Below, in pieces: positions 36,134-46,420 of a stretch of DNA of 64,000 nt. Source of the stretch: JAOUEA01 sp963790335 (GTDB lineage: Bacteria > Actinomycetota > UBA4738 > HRBIN12). The notes under the pieces were generated by a model. The model saw only the letters and a list, made by a program, of their open reading frames with translations, did not search any database and was not told the origin of the DNA. The DNA lies in NCBI GenBank assembly GCA_963790335.1, contig CAWBOB010000005.1:147396-211395 (forward strand), written 5' to 3'. The translations under genes and the position numbers were made by a program. How positions within the stretch are numbered: position 1 is the stretch's first letter; each line of letters begins with the position of its first letter.

Positions 36134-37432
36134 ATGGTCCGCGGGGGAACACAGCGCCTTCGACGCGTCATGGAGCTCGTGACGGCCGGCATCCTGGCGA
36201 TCTCGGTGATGCCCGGCGGCGCCGCGGCCGACGCCGGTGTTGCGGTCACCGACCCCTCGTCGCCGCTCGTCGGGGAGCCGGGTTCGGGCCCGGCACCGTT
36301 GGCCGTCGAGATGCCTGCGGCGACCCTTGCTCGGCGCACCTTCCGGTGGAGCGACCTCGATCGATCACACGCCTGGGCCAAGGATGCGATCGATCACGTG
36401 GGCAAGATCAACGACTGGATGCGCGACTTCGCGGCGAGGGCCGATGGCACCGTGCCGTTCAGGCCGGACATGATCGAGACGCGCAAGTACCTCGCCCGCG
36501 CGGTGGTGAAGGCCTTCGCCCCGCGGGAGACGGTGGACCCCACGATCACATTCACCGACCTCGATCCCACCCAGACGTTCTACCGATGGGCGAACGTGGC
36601 GGTGCAACGCGGGTGGATGACCCGATCCGCCGACGGGCGCTTCCAACCCGACCGCGCCGTGACGACGGGCATGCTGCACTCGGTCCTGATCGACGTGCTG
36701 GGCATGGAACCCATCGCACGCCAACTCGATCGCCTACACACGCGCGACGGCGTGCGATTCCCCACCCCGCCGCGCTTCGGCGCGCTGATGCTCGGTATGC
36801 GCCTGGGGCTTCGGTTCAACAACAGCGACGAAGCGATGGACGTGGGGCCCAGGACCCCCTTGAGCCGAGCACAGGTCGCCTACTCGCTGCATCGAGCGGC
36901 CACGCTTCCGTCCGGCACCACCACCTGGGTGGGCGAGCAGTACGACGGCATCGAGCTCCCCACGATGGGTCCGAGCCGACGTTCGATCGTTCGCTGGGGT
37001 GTGCGGTACGTCGGCTACCCGTACGTCTGGGGCGGTGAGTGGGGGCTGCGGAACGCCCCCGCCGGGCTCGGCGGCCAGCCGGTGCCCGGGTTCGACTGCT
37101 CCGGCCTCGTGTGGTGGGCGCTGCGTGCGAACGACGGCGGCGCATGGCGGGTGCACCCCCCACGGCCGTATGCGGGCTGGCCCCTCGCGCAACGCACCTC
37201 GGCGGACATGGCCCGTGCGGGCAACCTCACGTTCGACCGGCTCCAGCCAGGCGATCTCATGTTTTACGACGGCGATGATGACGGCAGGGTCGACCACGTC
37301 GACGTCTACATCGGGAACGGGTACGCGCTCGACTCGTCGAACACGCCCGGGGGCGTGACCATCATGTGGGTGGGCGACGGTTGGTACCGCGACCACTTCG
37401 TGCATGGCCGGCGGGTGCTGCCCGCTCGCTGA
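36134..37432 (+). CDS. SLH-domain NlpC/P60 cell-wall hydrolase
   Basis: A 432-residue secreted protein. A signal peptide ends near residue 33 (ISVMPGGAAADAG), followed by S-layer homology-like repeats (FRPDMIETRKYLARAVVKAF and FQPDRAVTTGMLHSVLIDVL, about residues 95-270) and a C-terminal NlpC/P60 endopeptidase (about 295-430). The catalytic Cys is in GFDCSGLVWWAL and the His in RVDHVDVYIGNG. SLH domains anchor proteins to the wall, and NlpC/P60 enzymes cut peptidoglycan stem peptides, so this probably remodels the wall at the surface. The first ATG in frame, 36134, is used. Confidence 0.88.
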   Translation: MVRGGTQRLRRVMELVTAGILAISVMPGGAAADAGVAVTDPSSPLVGEPGSGPAPLAVEMPAATLARRTFRWSDLDRSHAWAKDAIDHVGKINDWMRDFAARADGTVPFRPDMIETRKYLARAVVKAFAPRETVDPTITFTDLDPTQTFYRWANVAVQRGWMTRSADGRFQPDRAVTTGMLHSVLIDVLGMEPIARQLDRLHTRDGVRFPTPPRFGALMLGMRLGLRFNNSDEAMDVGPRTPLSRAQVAYSLHRAATLPSGTTTWVGEQYDGIELPTMGPSRRSIVRWGVRYVGYPYVWGGEWGLRNAPAGLGGQPVPGFDCSGLVWWALRANDGGAWRVHPPRPYAGWPLAQRTSADMARAGNLTFDRLQPGDLMFYDGDDDGRVDHVDVYIGNGYALDSSNTPGGVTIMWVGDGWYRDHFVHGRRVLPAR

Positions 37433-37439
37433 GCCTTCC

Positions 37440-37841
37440 TCAGGGAACGATGGCCGCCTGCAGGACGGCGCGTTCTTCGGCGGTCAGAGTCCGGCTCGCC
37501 TGTCGATCCGGCGCGCGAGGAACGATCACCGACTCGGCTTCGGCTGCGAGGCTGCCGTCGAGCTTCTCGATCCGCTCCCGCGTACGGATGCTCGACCGTC
37601 CGACGCTCGACACCTCGCAGCGAACGACAACCTCGCCGTCCGCCTGGGTGAGCTCGTTGCGGAAGTCGATGCCGACGTGCGCGAGCACGAAGTCCCACGC
37701 CTCCTCTGAGCCGAAGAGCGACTCCACGAGCCGGTCACGGCATTCCTCGAGGTAGTTGAGGTAGACCGCGTTGTTGACGTGGCCATAGCCGTCCATGTCA
37801 CGCCACCGGATGCGAAGACGGATCTCCTGCACGACGCTCAT
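37440..37841 (-). CDS. Acyl-CoA thioesterase (4HBT hot-dog family)
   Basis: A 133-residue hot-dog-fold thioesterase of the YbgC/FadM type. The active-site region reads RWRDMDGYGHVNNAVYLNYL, with the family Asp and the HVNN stretch, and later strands fit (VRCEVSSVGRSSIRTRERI). It hydrolyses acyl-CoA esters in the cytoplasm; the chain preference cannot be read. The ATG at 37841 is chosen over a longer in-frame opening that lacks family similarity. It lies about 100 bases downstream of groEL on the same strand. Confidence 0.88.
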   Translation of the reverse strand: MSVVQEIRLRIRWRDMDGYGHVNNAVYLNYLEECRDRLVESLFGSEEAWDFVLAHVGIDFRNELTQADGEVVVRCEVSSVGRSSIRTRERIEKLDGSLAAEAESVIVPRAPDRQASRTLTAEERAVLQAAIVP

Positions 37842-37944
37842 CGTGCCACGTCTCGCCGCCCGCAGCGGAGATCTCGCGGAACCCGGACGTCGAACGGGGC
37901 CCCCGAAGGGGCCCCGTGGCCGACCGAACCGTGCCTCGTGAAGC

Positions 37945-39570
<1,626 letters not shown>

Positions 39571-39637
39571 CCCCTCTCCTTTCCTGGCTCATGCCCGGTG
39601 GATGGTCCGTGGCGTTCTCAGCCTCGGTGCCCGACTG

Positions 39638-39664
39638 CTAGCACTCGGGAGTGCCGAGTGCTAA
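39638..39664. promoter_or_regulatory. CIRCE element (HrcA operator) of groEL
   Basis: CTAGCACTC - 9 bases - GAGTGCTAA matches the CIRCE inverted repeat (consensus TTAGCACTC/GAGTGCTAA) at 17 of 18 positions, with the exact 9-base spacing. It overlaps the predicted transcript start of groEL, where HrcA would block transcription. Confidence 0.95.
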
Positions 39665-39666
39665 CG

Positions 39667-39697
39667 ATTGTAGCCGCAATCACCCGCTCCGTGACAA
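39667..39697 (-). promoter_or_regulatory. groEL promoter
   Basis: On the minus strand TACAAT (complement of 39667-39672) lies just upstream of CIRCE. TTGTCA (complement of 39692-39697) is a possible -35, with a slightly long 19-base spacer. The -10 is close to consensus. Confidence 0.6.
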
Positions 39698-39759
39698 CGT
39701 CGCGAACCCGCTCCCGGAGGCAGAGGTAGGCTCGCCTCCGCTCGAGAGGAGTGAGGCTG

Positions 39760-41541
39760 GTGGGCGAGACGGATTGGAGACGCCGGTTCACCGCGCCGGC
39801 GGTCGCCGGCGTTCGGTGGGCCGAGACGCGCCCGCATCGCCTGGCGATCGTCTCGACCGAGGGTGGCTCGTCGCAGGCGTGGTCGTGGGATCGCGACACC
39901 GGCGACCGCCGGCGGGTATCCACGTCGGGTGTCGGCGCCGAGGAAGCCCACATCACGCCCGACGGGTCGGGGGTCATCTGGTGGCTCGACCCCTCCGGTG
40001 ACGAGCGAGGGCGTTGGATGCTCAGCCCGTTCGACGGAGCAGGCGCGACCCCCCTATTCGCGGAGCTCCCAGACATGTGGATGTCGGGACTCTCGCTCGC
40101 CGGCGACTCGGCGGCGGCCGGGTTCTCAGACGACGAGGGCTATCGCGCGGTGGTGCGCCACGGCTCGGCCGAACCGTTGCTCGAGCTCTACCGACATCCA
40201 CAGCCGGCGGGAGTGGGCCGCGACTGGCCGCAGGGCGCGGGGGGCCTGGCTGCCGATGCCACGCTGCTCGCGATCTGGCACGCGGAGCGTTCGGACATCG
40301 AGAACCCCGCCGTCCGCGTGATCGACGCGCGCACCGGGGAGACCATCGGCGAAGTCGCCGACGACGGCATGGCGGTGGTGGCCGCCGGCTGGTCGCCCGT
40401 GCTCGGCGACGACCGGCTGGTCCTGCACCGGGAGATCGACGGCTTCGCCCGCCCCTGGATCTGGTCTCCGCGCACCGGTGACCTGGCGAAGGTGCCCGTC
40501 GACCTGCCGGGTGCGGTGACGTTGGCGGGGTGGTACCCCCATGGCGATGCCCTGCTGCTGCTCCACGACCACGAGGCTGTGAACGGACTCGTGCGGCTCG
40601 ACCTGGAGCGCGGTGAACTGGGTGTGATCGTCGAGCCGGCAGGCACCATCGACGACGCCGGGGTGCGACCCGACGGCGCCGTCTGGTACCGGCACGAGAG
40701 CGGCGAGCATCCTCCCACGTGGCGCGATGGATCGACCGGCGCAACGGTCCTGACGATCGGGGAGACACCCCCCGCCGGTCGAGCCTGGGAACCGATCCGG
40801 TTCCCGGGCGCGAACGGGCAGCTCGTCCACGGGTGGTTCATGCGACCCGACGGCGCACCCCCCCACCCGTGCGTGCTCTCGGTGCACGGCGGCCCGAACT
40901 ACCACAACACCGATGCGTTCGAGCCGCGGAGCCAGGCGTTCGCCGACGAGGGATTCGCGGTGCTGCTCGTGAACTACCGAGGCTCGACGGGGTATGGCCG
41001 TGCGTTCCGGCAGGCTCTGTACGGCGACGTCGGGTTCCCGGAGTCGGAGGACATCAACGCCGGACTCGACCACGTGATCGACGCCGGTCTCGTCGACCCC
41101 GCACGCGTCTTCATCGAGGGATGGTCCTGGGGTGGGTACCTCGCGACCCTCAACGCCGGCCTGCACCCCGATCGCTGGGCCGGCGTGATCGCCGGGATCC
41201 CGGTGGGGGACTCGGTCGCCGCACACTACGAGAGCGCGCCGTCACTGCGAGCCTGGGAGATCGCCGTCATGGGCGGCACACCGATGGAGGTGCCCGAGCT
41301 CTTCCACGAGCGGAACCCGATGACCTACGTGGATCGGGTGCGGGCGCCGATGCTGATCATCGCCGGGGAGCACGACAGCCGGTGTCCTCTCGGACAGATC
41401 ATGACCTACGCCCATGCGCTTCGCGTCCGCGGGCGCGAGGTCGACGTGCATCTGTACCCAGGCGGGCATCACGCCAACGACGTTCACGAGCGCATCCGCC
41501 ACGTCGAGCTGATGCTGGAGTTCTTGCACCGCCATCGGTGA
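39760..41541 (+). CDS. S9-family peptidase (acylaminoacyl-peptidase-like)
   Basis: A 593-residue beta-propeller plus alpha/beta-hydrolase peptidase. C-terminal catalytic residues: Ser in GWSWGGYL, Asp in GEHDSRCP, His in GGHHANDV. VHGGPNYHNTD is the oxyanion region and NYRGSTGYGRAF a family hallmark. No signal peptide, so cytoplasmic peptide breakdown is likely. The GTG at 39760 is preferred because GAGAGGA at 39744-39750 has good spacing to it, whereas an in-frame GTG at 39751 directly abuts it. It is divergent from groEL and distinct from the S9 peptidase at 31.5-33.5 kb. Confidence 0.9.
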   Translation: MGETDWRRRFTAPAVAGVRWAETRPHRLAIVSTEGGSSQAWSWDRDTGDRRRVSTSGVGAEEAHITPDGSGVIWWLDPSGDERGRWMLSPFDGAGATPLFAELPDMWMSGLSLAGDSAAAGFSDDEGYRAVVRHGSAEPLLELYRHPQPAGVGRDWPQGAGGLAADATLLAIWHAERSDIENPAVRVIDARTGETIGEVADDGMAVVAAGWSPVLGDDRLVLHREIDGFARPWIWSPRTGDLAKVPVDLPGAVTLAGWYPHGDALLLLHDHEAVNGLVRLDLERGELGVIVEPAGTIDDAGVRPDGAVWYRHESGEHPPTWRDGSTGATVLTIGETPPAGRAWEPIRFPGANGQLVHGWFMRPDGAPPHPCVLSVHGGPNYHNTDAFEPRSQAFADEGFAVLLVNYRGSTGYGRAFRQALYGDVGFPESEDINAGLDHVIDAGLVDPARVFIEGWSWGGYLATLNAGLHPDRWAGVIAGIPVGDSVAAHYESAPSLRAWEIAVMGGTPMEVPELFHERNPMTYVDRVRAPMLIIAGEHDSRCPLGQIMTYAHALRVRGREVDVHLYPGGHHANDVHERIRHVELMLEFLHRHR

Positions 41542-41550
41542 CCTCGCGGC

Positions 41551-41976
41551 TCAGCTGTCGAGCCCCGAGCTCACCACCCGATCGACCCTCACCTCGACGA
41601 TCGTCGACGTTCCTTCGTCGATCGGCGCCGACGACTCGTACTGCGGGAACTTCTCGTAGAGCAACGCGCGGTCGCGCTCGAACTCGGGGCCGGAGTCGAC
41701 GAGGTATGCCTCGCCGTGCGCCACGACCTGCCGGAGCTGTGACCAATCCTCGTGGTACTCGTCGAAGGAGATCGCGACGTTCGGGTCCGAATCGATGTTG
41801 CGGACCTTCTGCGCGTCGCGATCGGTCGCGAAGACGAGGCGATCGAGGTCGAGCACCGTGGAGATGGGCACGACGTGCGGACGCCCGTCGGGATAGGTCG
41901 TCGCGAGGGCGCCCGTGCGGGCCTGGCTGACGAACGCGGCTTCGGCTCCGGTGAACACCGGACCCCCGACGGTCAT
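41551..41976 (-). CDS. PPOX-class F420/FMN-dependent oxidoreductase
   Basis: A 141-residue split-barrel flavin/F420-binding protein: GALATTYPDGRPHVVPIS (cofactor strand pair), VFATDRDAQKVRNI, and NVAISFDEYHEDW. The length and the RPHVVP motif fit the actinobacterial PPOX-class F420 family rather than true pyridoxamine-phosphate oxidase. The substrate is unknown; some members reduce biliverdin or quinones. It sits 12 bases downstream of acs on the same strand and may be co-transcribed with it. Confidence 0.82.
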   Translation of the reverse strand: MTVGGPVFTGAEAAFVSQARTGALATTYPDGRPHVVPISTVLDLDRLVFATDRDAQKVRNIDSDPNVAISFDEYHEDWSQLRQVVAHGEAYLVDSGPEFERDRALLYEKFPQYESSAPIDEGTSTIVEVRVDRVVSSGLDS

Positions 41977-41988
41977 GACCGACCCACC

Positions 41989-43944
41989 TCAGCCCTCACC
42001 GGCGGCGGACCGGTCGCGGATCTGATCGACGATCTCGGCGTTCGCGAGCGTCGTGACGTCGCCCAGCACGTTGCCGCGCGCCACGTCGCGGAGCAGACGC
42101 CGCATGATCTTGCCCGACCGCGTCTTCGGTAGATCGGGCGTGAAGATGATCTCGTCGGGCTTCGCGATCGGCCCGATGACCTTCGAGACGTGCTCACGCA
42201 GCTCGGCGAGCATCGCGGCGTCGCCTTCGAACCCACCCTTCAGCGTCACGAAGGCGACGATGCCCTCGCCCTTGATCTCGTGCGGCTTGGAGACGACCGC
42301 AGCCTCGGCGACCTTCGCGTCATCGACCAGTGCCGACTCGATCTCGAAGGTCGAGAGCCTGTGGCCCGCGACGTTCATCACGTCGTCGATGCGTCCGAGC
42401 AGCCACAGGTACCCGTCCTCGTCGCGACGCGCGCCGTCGCCGGCGACGTAGACCTCCGGGCCGTACTGGGAGAAGTACGTCTGCACGTAGCGTTCCGGGT
42501 CCCCCCAGATGGTCCTGGCGATCGAGGGCCAAGGGTGACGGAGCACGAGGTAGCCACCTCCCCCCAGACCGACGCTGGTGCCTGCTTCGTCGACCACGTC
42601 GGCCTCGATGCCCGGGAACGGGAAGGTCGCCGAACCCGGCTTCAGCTTCGTGATGCCCGGCAGGGGCGAGATCATGATCGCCCCGGTCTCCGTCTGCCAC
42701 CAGGTGTCGACGATGGGACACCGTTCGGTGCCGATGAACTTCCAGTACCAGATCCACGCCTCGGGGTTGATGGGCTCGCCGACCGATCCCAGCAGACGCA
42801 GCGACGAGAGGTCGTGCGCGGCGGGATGCTCGGTGCCCCATCGCATGAATGCGCGGATCGCGGTCGGCGCGGTGTACAGGATCGTCACCCCGTATCGCTC
42901 GACGATGCTCCACCAACGGTCCTGGTCGGGCCAGTCGGGAGCTCCCTCGTACAGCACGCCCGTGGTGTGGTTCGCCAGCGGTCCGTAGACGATGTAGGAG
43001 TGACCCGTGACCCATCCGCAGTCGGCAGCGCACCAGTACACGTCGTCATCGTGGATGTCGAAGATCGTGCGGTGGGTGGCCGCCACCTGGGTCATGTAGC
43101 CACCCGTGGTGTGGGCGATGCCCTTGGGCTTGCCGGTGGTCCCGCTCGTGTACAGCAGGTACAGCAGATCTTCGGCCTCCATCGGCTCGGCTTCGCACAC
43201 CGTGCTCTGGTCGGCCACGAGCTCGTGGTACCAGATGTCGCGGCCCGCGGTGAACGCGTGCTCGTTCTCACACCGGCGCACGGTGACGACATGCTCGATC
43301 GACGGGCACTCGGCGACAGCCTCGTCGGCGTTGTCCTTGAGGGGCACGATCGCACCTCGCCTCCACGCGCCGTCCGCAGTGATGAGCACCTTGGCCTCGG
43401 CGTCGTTGATGCGATCGCGCAGCGACTCGGCGCTGAACCCTCCGAACACGACGGAGTGGGCCGCGCCGATCCGAGCGCAGGCGAGCATGGCGATGGGAAG
43501 CTCCGGAACCATGCCGAGGTAGATGTTGACGCGGTCGCCTCTGCCGACGCCCAGTGACCGCAGGCCGTTGGCGAGCCGGCTCACGTCATCGAGCAGCTGC
43601 CCATACGTGATGGTGCGGGTATCGCCCGGCTCACCCTCCCAATGGAACGCGACCTTGTCGCCACCGCCGGCCTCCACGTGTCGGTCGAGGCAGTTGTACG
43701 AGGCGTTGAGCTGTCCACCGTCGAACCAGGTCACCCATGGAGGGTTCCAGTCCATCACGGTGTCCCACCGCTTGAACCAGGTGAGCCGGTCTGCCTGCTC
43801 GGCCCAGAACGCCTCGTGGTCGGCGCCGGCTCGCTCGTAGATCTCGGGGTCGGAGGCGATCGCTCGATCGACGAACGCCTCTGGCGGCTCGAACACTCGC
43901 AGCTCCGACAGGAGCGCCTCGATGTTCTGCTCGGTGTCGCTCAT
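41989..43944 (-). CDS. acs: Acetyl-CoA synthetase
   Basis: AMP-forming acetate-CoA ligase of 651 residues. The A3 motif reads YTSGTTGKPKGIAH, the acyl pocket and hinge WWQTETGAIM and YLWLLGRIDDVMN, and the C-terminal regulatory Lys is in TRSGKIMRR, the site acetylated by Pat-type enzymes. It activates acetate for the TCA/glyoxylate cycles or acetyl-CoA pools and could recycle acetyl-CoA units. The ATG at 43944 is chosen; the upstream in-frame extension has no family similarity. Confidence 0.95.
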   Translation of the reverse strand: MSDTEQNIEALLSELRVFEPPEAFVDRAIASDPEIYERAGADHEAFWAEQADRLTWFKRWDTVMDWNPPWVTWFDGGQLNASYNCLDRHVEAGGGDKVAFHWEGEPGDTRTITYGQLLDDVSRLANGLRSLGVGRGDRVNIYLGMVPELPIAMLACARIGAAHSVVFGGFSAESLRDRINDAEAKVLITADGAWRRGAIVPLKDNADEAVAECPSIEHVVTVRRCENEHAFTAGRDIWYHELVADQSTVCEAEPMEAEDLLYLLYTSGTTGKPKGIAHTTGGYMTQVAATHRTIFDIHDDDVYWCAADCGWVTGHSYIVYGPLANHTTGVLYEGAPDWPDQDRWWSIVERYGVTILYTAPTAIRAFMRWGTEHPAAHDLSSLRLLGSVGEPINPEAWIWYWKFIGTERCPIVDTWWQTETGAIMISPLPGITKLKPGSATFPFPGIEADVVDEAGTSVGLGGGGYLVLRHPWPSIARTIWGDPERYVQTYFSQYGPEVYVAGDGARRDEDGYLWLLGRIDDVMNVAGHRLSTFEIESALVDDAKVAEAAVVSKPHEIKGEGIVAFVTLKGGFEGDAAMLAELREHVSKVIGPIAKPDEIIFTPDLPKTRSGKIMRRLLRDVARGNVLGDVTTLANAEIVDQIRDRSAAGEG

Positions 43945-44158
43945 CGAACCTCCGGGTGCGGGGCGAGCCAGCATCGTACGCGCGCGGCCCCGGCCGTGCG
44001 AGCCGCGACGGGGGGCTCGAACCCGGGAGCGGCCGGGCATCAGCGTGGATCGAGCGGCGCGGACACGCAGGGAATGTGCTTGCACCGAGGGGTTCTCGGG
44101 GCCACCATCGGGTCCGCGAGGTTGCCCAGGGGCCGCCTCGGGCGAAAGGAGGCAGGCG

Positions 44159-44332
44159 ATGGCCGACGAAGGCTATTGCATGAAGTGCCGGGCCAAGCGC
44201 GAGTTCGAGGGCCAGGTCGTGACCCTGAAGAACGGGCGCCCGGCCGCCCAGGGCACGTGCTCGGTGTGCGGCACGAAGCTGACGAAGATCCTCGGCATGG
44301 ATGCGGCGAAGGCTCGCGGCTGGTCGGCCTGA
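44159..44332 (+). CDS. DUF5679 zinc-ribbon protein
   Basis: A 57-residue protein with two CxxC pairs, CMKC near the N-terminus and CSVCG later, and VTLKNGRPAAQGTC between, matching DUF5679 zinc ribbons. It has an excellent ribosome site (AAAGGAGG at 44145-44152, 6 bases before the ATG). The function is unknown; proteins of this size are often ribosome- or nucleic-acid-associated. It is divergent from acs and converges on the Rrf2 gene. Confidence 0.85.
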   Translation: MADEGYCMKCRAKREFEGQVVTLKNGRPAAQGTCSVCGTKLTKILGMDAAKARGWSA

Positions 44333-44372
44333 CCCTTCCGCCCGGGGTCGGGCATCCGCTCGAACCGCGCGA

Positions 44373-44852
44373 TCAGTTCAGGCGCGACAGCAGGTGTTCG
44401 GGCGTGATCAGCGTCGGCCCGGGCGCGACGCCTTGGTGGCGGGCCGCGAGGTCCGCCACCGTCGTCTCTTGGAACACCTGCTGGACAGCTCGGGCGACGT
44501 CGGCCCAGAACCCCTGAAGCCCACAGCGTGAATCCTGGAAGCACGTGTGGTCGCTCGGTTCCAGGCAGAACATCGGGAAGATCTGCCCTTCGATCGCATC
44601 GGCGATCTCGGCCATGGTGATGTCGCGCGCGTCACGCGACAGGCGGCAGCCCCCGCCGGCCCCCCGGAAGCTCTCCACGAGACCGGCTTTCGACAGGGCC
44701 CCCAGCTGCTGCTCGAGGAAGCGCACCGGGATCTGCTGACGCTCCGCGATGGCGCGGGCGGGAACGACGATGCCTTCGTCCTCGCCCCGCCGCTGAGCGA
44801 GGTCGATCATCGCCCGCATGGCGTATTCGAGCTTCTGGGAGACCTTGAGCAC
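44373..44852 (-). CDS. Rrf2-family iron-sulfur transcription regulator
   Basis: A 159-residue regulator of the IscR/NsrR type. A winged helix-turn-helix occupies residues 1-80 (SQKLEYAMRAMIDLAQRRG, RAIAERQQIPVRFLEQQL, and the wing SFRGAGGGCRLS). Three Cys in the segment FCLEPSDHTCFQDSRCGLQ are placed for a [2Fe-2S] cluster. It probably senses iron-sulfur status, NO or redox stress. Starts with GTG at 44852. Its regulon is not visible here. Confidence 0.88.
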   Translation of the reverse strand: MLKVSQKLEYAMRAMIDLAQRRGEDEGIVVPARAIAERQQIPVRFLEQQLGALSKAGLVESFRGAGGGCRLSRDARDITMAEIADAIEGQIFPMFCLEPSDHTCFQDSRCGLQGFWADVARAVQQVFQETTVADLAARHQGVAPGPTLITPEHLLSRLN

Positions 44853-45063
44853 GGCACGAACCTTCCTCGGGAAGCATCTCCCTCATCGACGCGGGGCGCG
44901 CGACGCTGAAGGCAGGGTAGGAGCGCCCGGCGAGCCCGTCAACGGCGTCGAGAGGCGGCGGGACGTGGAGCTTGCCGGATTCAGGGTATCAATGACACGA
45001 AACCATGTCCGATATGCACCGTAGGGGATCCGCCCCTCCCCCATGAGGAGGACACAGCTCGCG

Positions 45064-45492
45064 ATGCAGCTGGTATTGGTGATCGACGACGAGGCCGACG
45101 TGAGGCTGCTCTGCCGGATGAACCTTCGCCATGCCGGGTACGAGGTGCTGGAGGCCGATGGCGGTGAGCATGGCGTCGCCCTCGCGAACGAGCGTACCCC
45201 CGATGCGGTGATCCTCGACCTCATGATGCCCCGGTTCGATGGACACGAGGTGCTGCGGCGCCTGCGAGCCACGCCCGCCTCGGCCGAGGTGCCGGTCCTC
45301 GTGCTCACGGCCGATGGCCGCATCGACAGCCACCGCGCGTGCTACGCGCTCGGGGCCGACGCCGTGGTCACGAAGCCGTTCATGCCGGAGTCGCTGACCG
45401 ACGGTGTCGCTCGGTTGATCTCGATGAGCCTCGAGGAACGGGTGTCGGCGCGACGATCAGCGGAGGAAGCCGCGAGGACGATGTTCGGCTGA
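45064..45492 (+). CDS. Single-domain response regulator receiver
   Basis: A 142-residue CheY-like receiver without an output domain. Acidic pair DDEAD near the N-terminus, phosphoacceptor Asp in VILDLMMPRFDG, Thr in VLVLTADG and Lys in VTKPFMP. A short helical tail with RRSAEEAARTMFG follows. There is no histidine kinase nearby, so its partner is elsewhere. The ATG at 45064 has AGGAGG about 11 bases upstream; the ATG at 45043 adds seven residues but lacks its own site. Confidence 0.88.
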   Translation: MQLVLVIDDEADVRLLCRMNLRHAGYEVLEADGGEHGVALANERTPDAVILDLMMPRFDGHEVLRRLRATPASAEVPVLVLTADGRIDSHRACYALGADAVVTKPFMPESLTDGVARLISMSLEERVSARRSAEEAARTMFG

Positions 45493-45508
45493 GGCCGGAA
45501 CGGGCGGC

Positions 45509-46066
45509 CTACGTGACCGGGTGAGCCTCTGCGTAATCCTCACCCAGCACCACGACGATCTGGGCGGCATCGTCGACGGCCGTCTCTCCCTCGAGCGCCG
45601 TGTTGAGGGACTTGACGACGGCGTCGACTCCCTTCAGGTAACGCCTCGCGAGGTTGGCCGCGTTGGCCCTGCTCTGCGCGCTGTCGTCGCCTGCCAGGAA
45701 GTACACCGTCGTGTCCGAGATCGGCTTGTTCTGGAGATCGCCGGGCTCAGGGTCCATCTGGTAGCCCTTGCCTTCGAGGAGCTGATCGACCTGGCCCGCG
45801 AGCCCCGTGGCGTTGGTGCCGTTCAGCACCTGCACCACGACACCCTCGATCAGTGGCTCGGGCGCAGGCGGGTCCGGGGTCGTGGTCGTCGTGGACGCGC
45901 CCGTCGGTCCCGTCGTCTGATCGGGGGTGGTCTCGACCACATCGCTCGGGCCCGAAGCGACCGCCGAGCCGCCGTCGCCGAACCCGTTGACCATGACGGC
46001 CACGCCGCCGACGACGAGCGCGACGAGCACCGCGAGCCGTCCGGGACTGAGGTTCACGGGGCCCAT
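45509..46066 (-). CDS. LytR_C-domain membrane protein
   Basis: A 185-residue protein: an N-terminal membrane helix (LAVLVALVVGGVAVMVNGF), a Thr/Pro-rich external linker, then a LytR C-terminal domain (VVVQVLNGTNATGLAGQVD and IVVVLGEDYAEA at the end). LytR_C domains often accompany cell-wall attachment proteins; the domain alone, as here, may bind a partner at the outer face of the membrane. It starts 12 bases from the DUF3263 gene on the same strand, downstream of it. Confidence 0.82.
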   Translation of the reverse strand: MGPVNLSPGRLAVLVALVVGGVAVMVNGFGDGGSAVASGPSDVVETTPDQTTGPTGASTTTTTPDPPAPEPLIEGVVVQVLNGTNATGLAGQVDQLLEGKGYQMDPEPGDLQNKPISDTTVYFLAGDDSAQSRANAANLARRYLKGVDAVVKSLNTALEGETAVDDAAQIVVVLGEDYAEAHPVT

Positions 46067-46084
46067 GGTACCCCAGGGTGAGTT

Positions 46085-46342
46085 TCAGACCCGCACGCCG
46101 AGCTGCCGAGCGACACGGCGCTGCCGGCGCGCCTCACGCACACGCTGGAGCCTGCGGACGAGCATCGGGTCGTACGCCAGCGACGCCGGCTCCTCGATGA
46201 GGCGATTGAGCAGCTGGTGGTAGCGGGTCGCCGAGAAGCCGAAGCGCTCACGGATCGCTCGCTCCTTGGGCATCTCGAGCTTCCAGCTCTCGCGCTCGAA
46301 ATCGAGCAGCGCCCGTGAACGGTCGTCGAGGTCATGGGTCAT
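46085..46342 (-). CDS. DUF3263 protein
   Basis: An 85-residue helical protein with the DUF3263 signature: LLDFERESWKLEMPKERAIR, then RFGFSATRYHQLLNRLIEEP. It looks like a helix-turn-helix DNA-binding protein, found almost only in Actinobacteria and usually next to a LytR_C gene, as here. The ATG at 46342 is chosen; an in-frame GTG lies 9 bases upstream. The pair probably forms an operon. Confidence 0.85.
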   Translation of the reverse strand: MTHDLDDRSRALLDFERESWKLEMPKERAIRERFGFSATRYHQLLNRLIEEPASLAYDPMLVRRLQRVREARRQRRVARQLGVRV

Positions 46343-46420
46343 CGCATCCACGGTGGGAGCGTACCGACGGGCACCGACGGTGCAAGCACCCGCGCGAGCT
46401 CCACGTGACACGATGCGCTC

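Noticed and set aside
37842..37944. Terminator between groEL and the thioesterase gene
   Set aside because: A run of gggccccCGAAGGGGCCCC-like bases can pair, but it lies between same-strand genes and continued transcription is as likely; not called.
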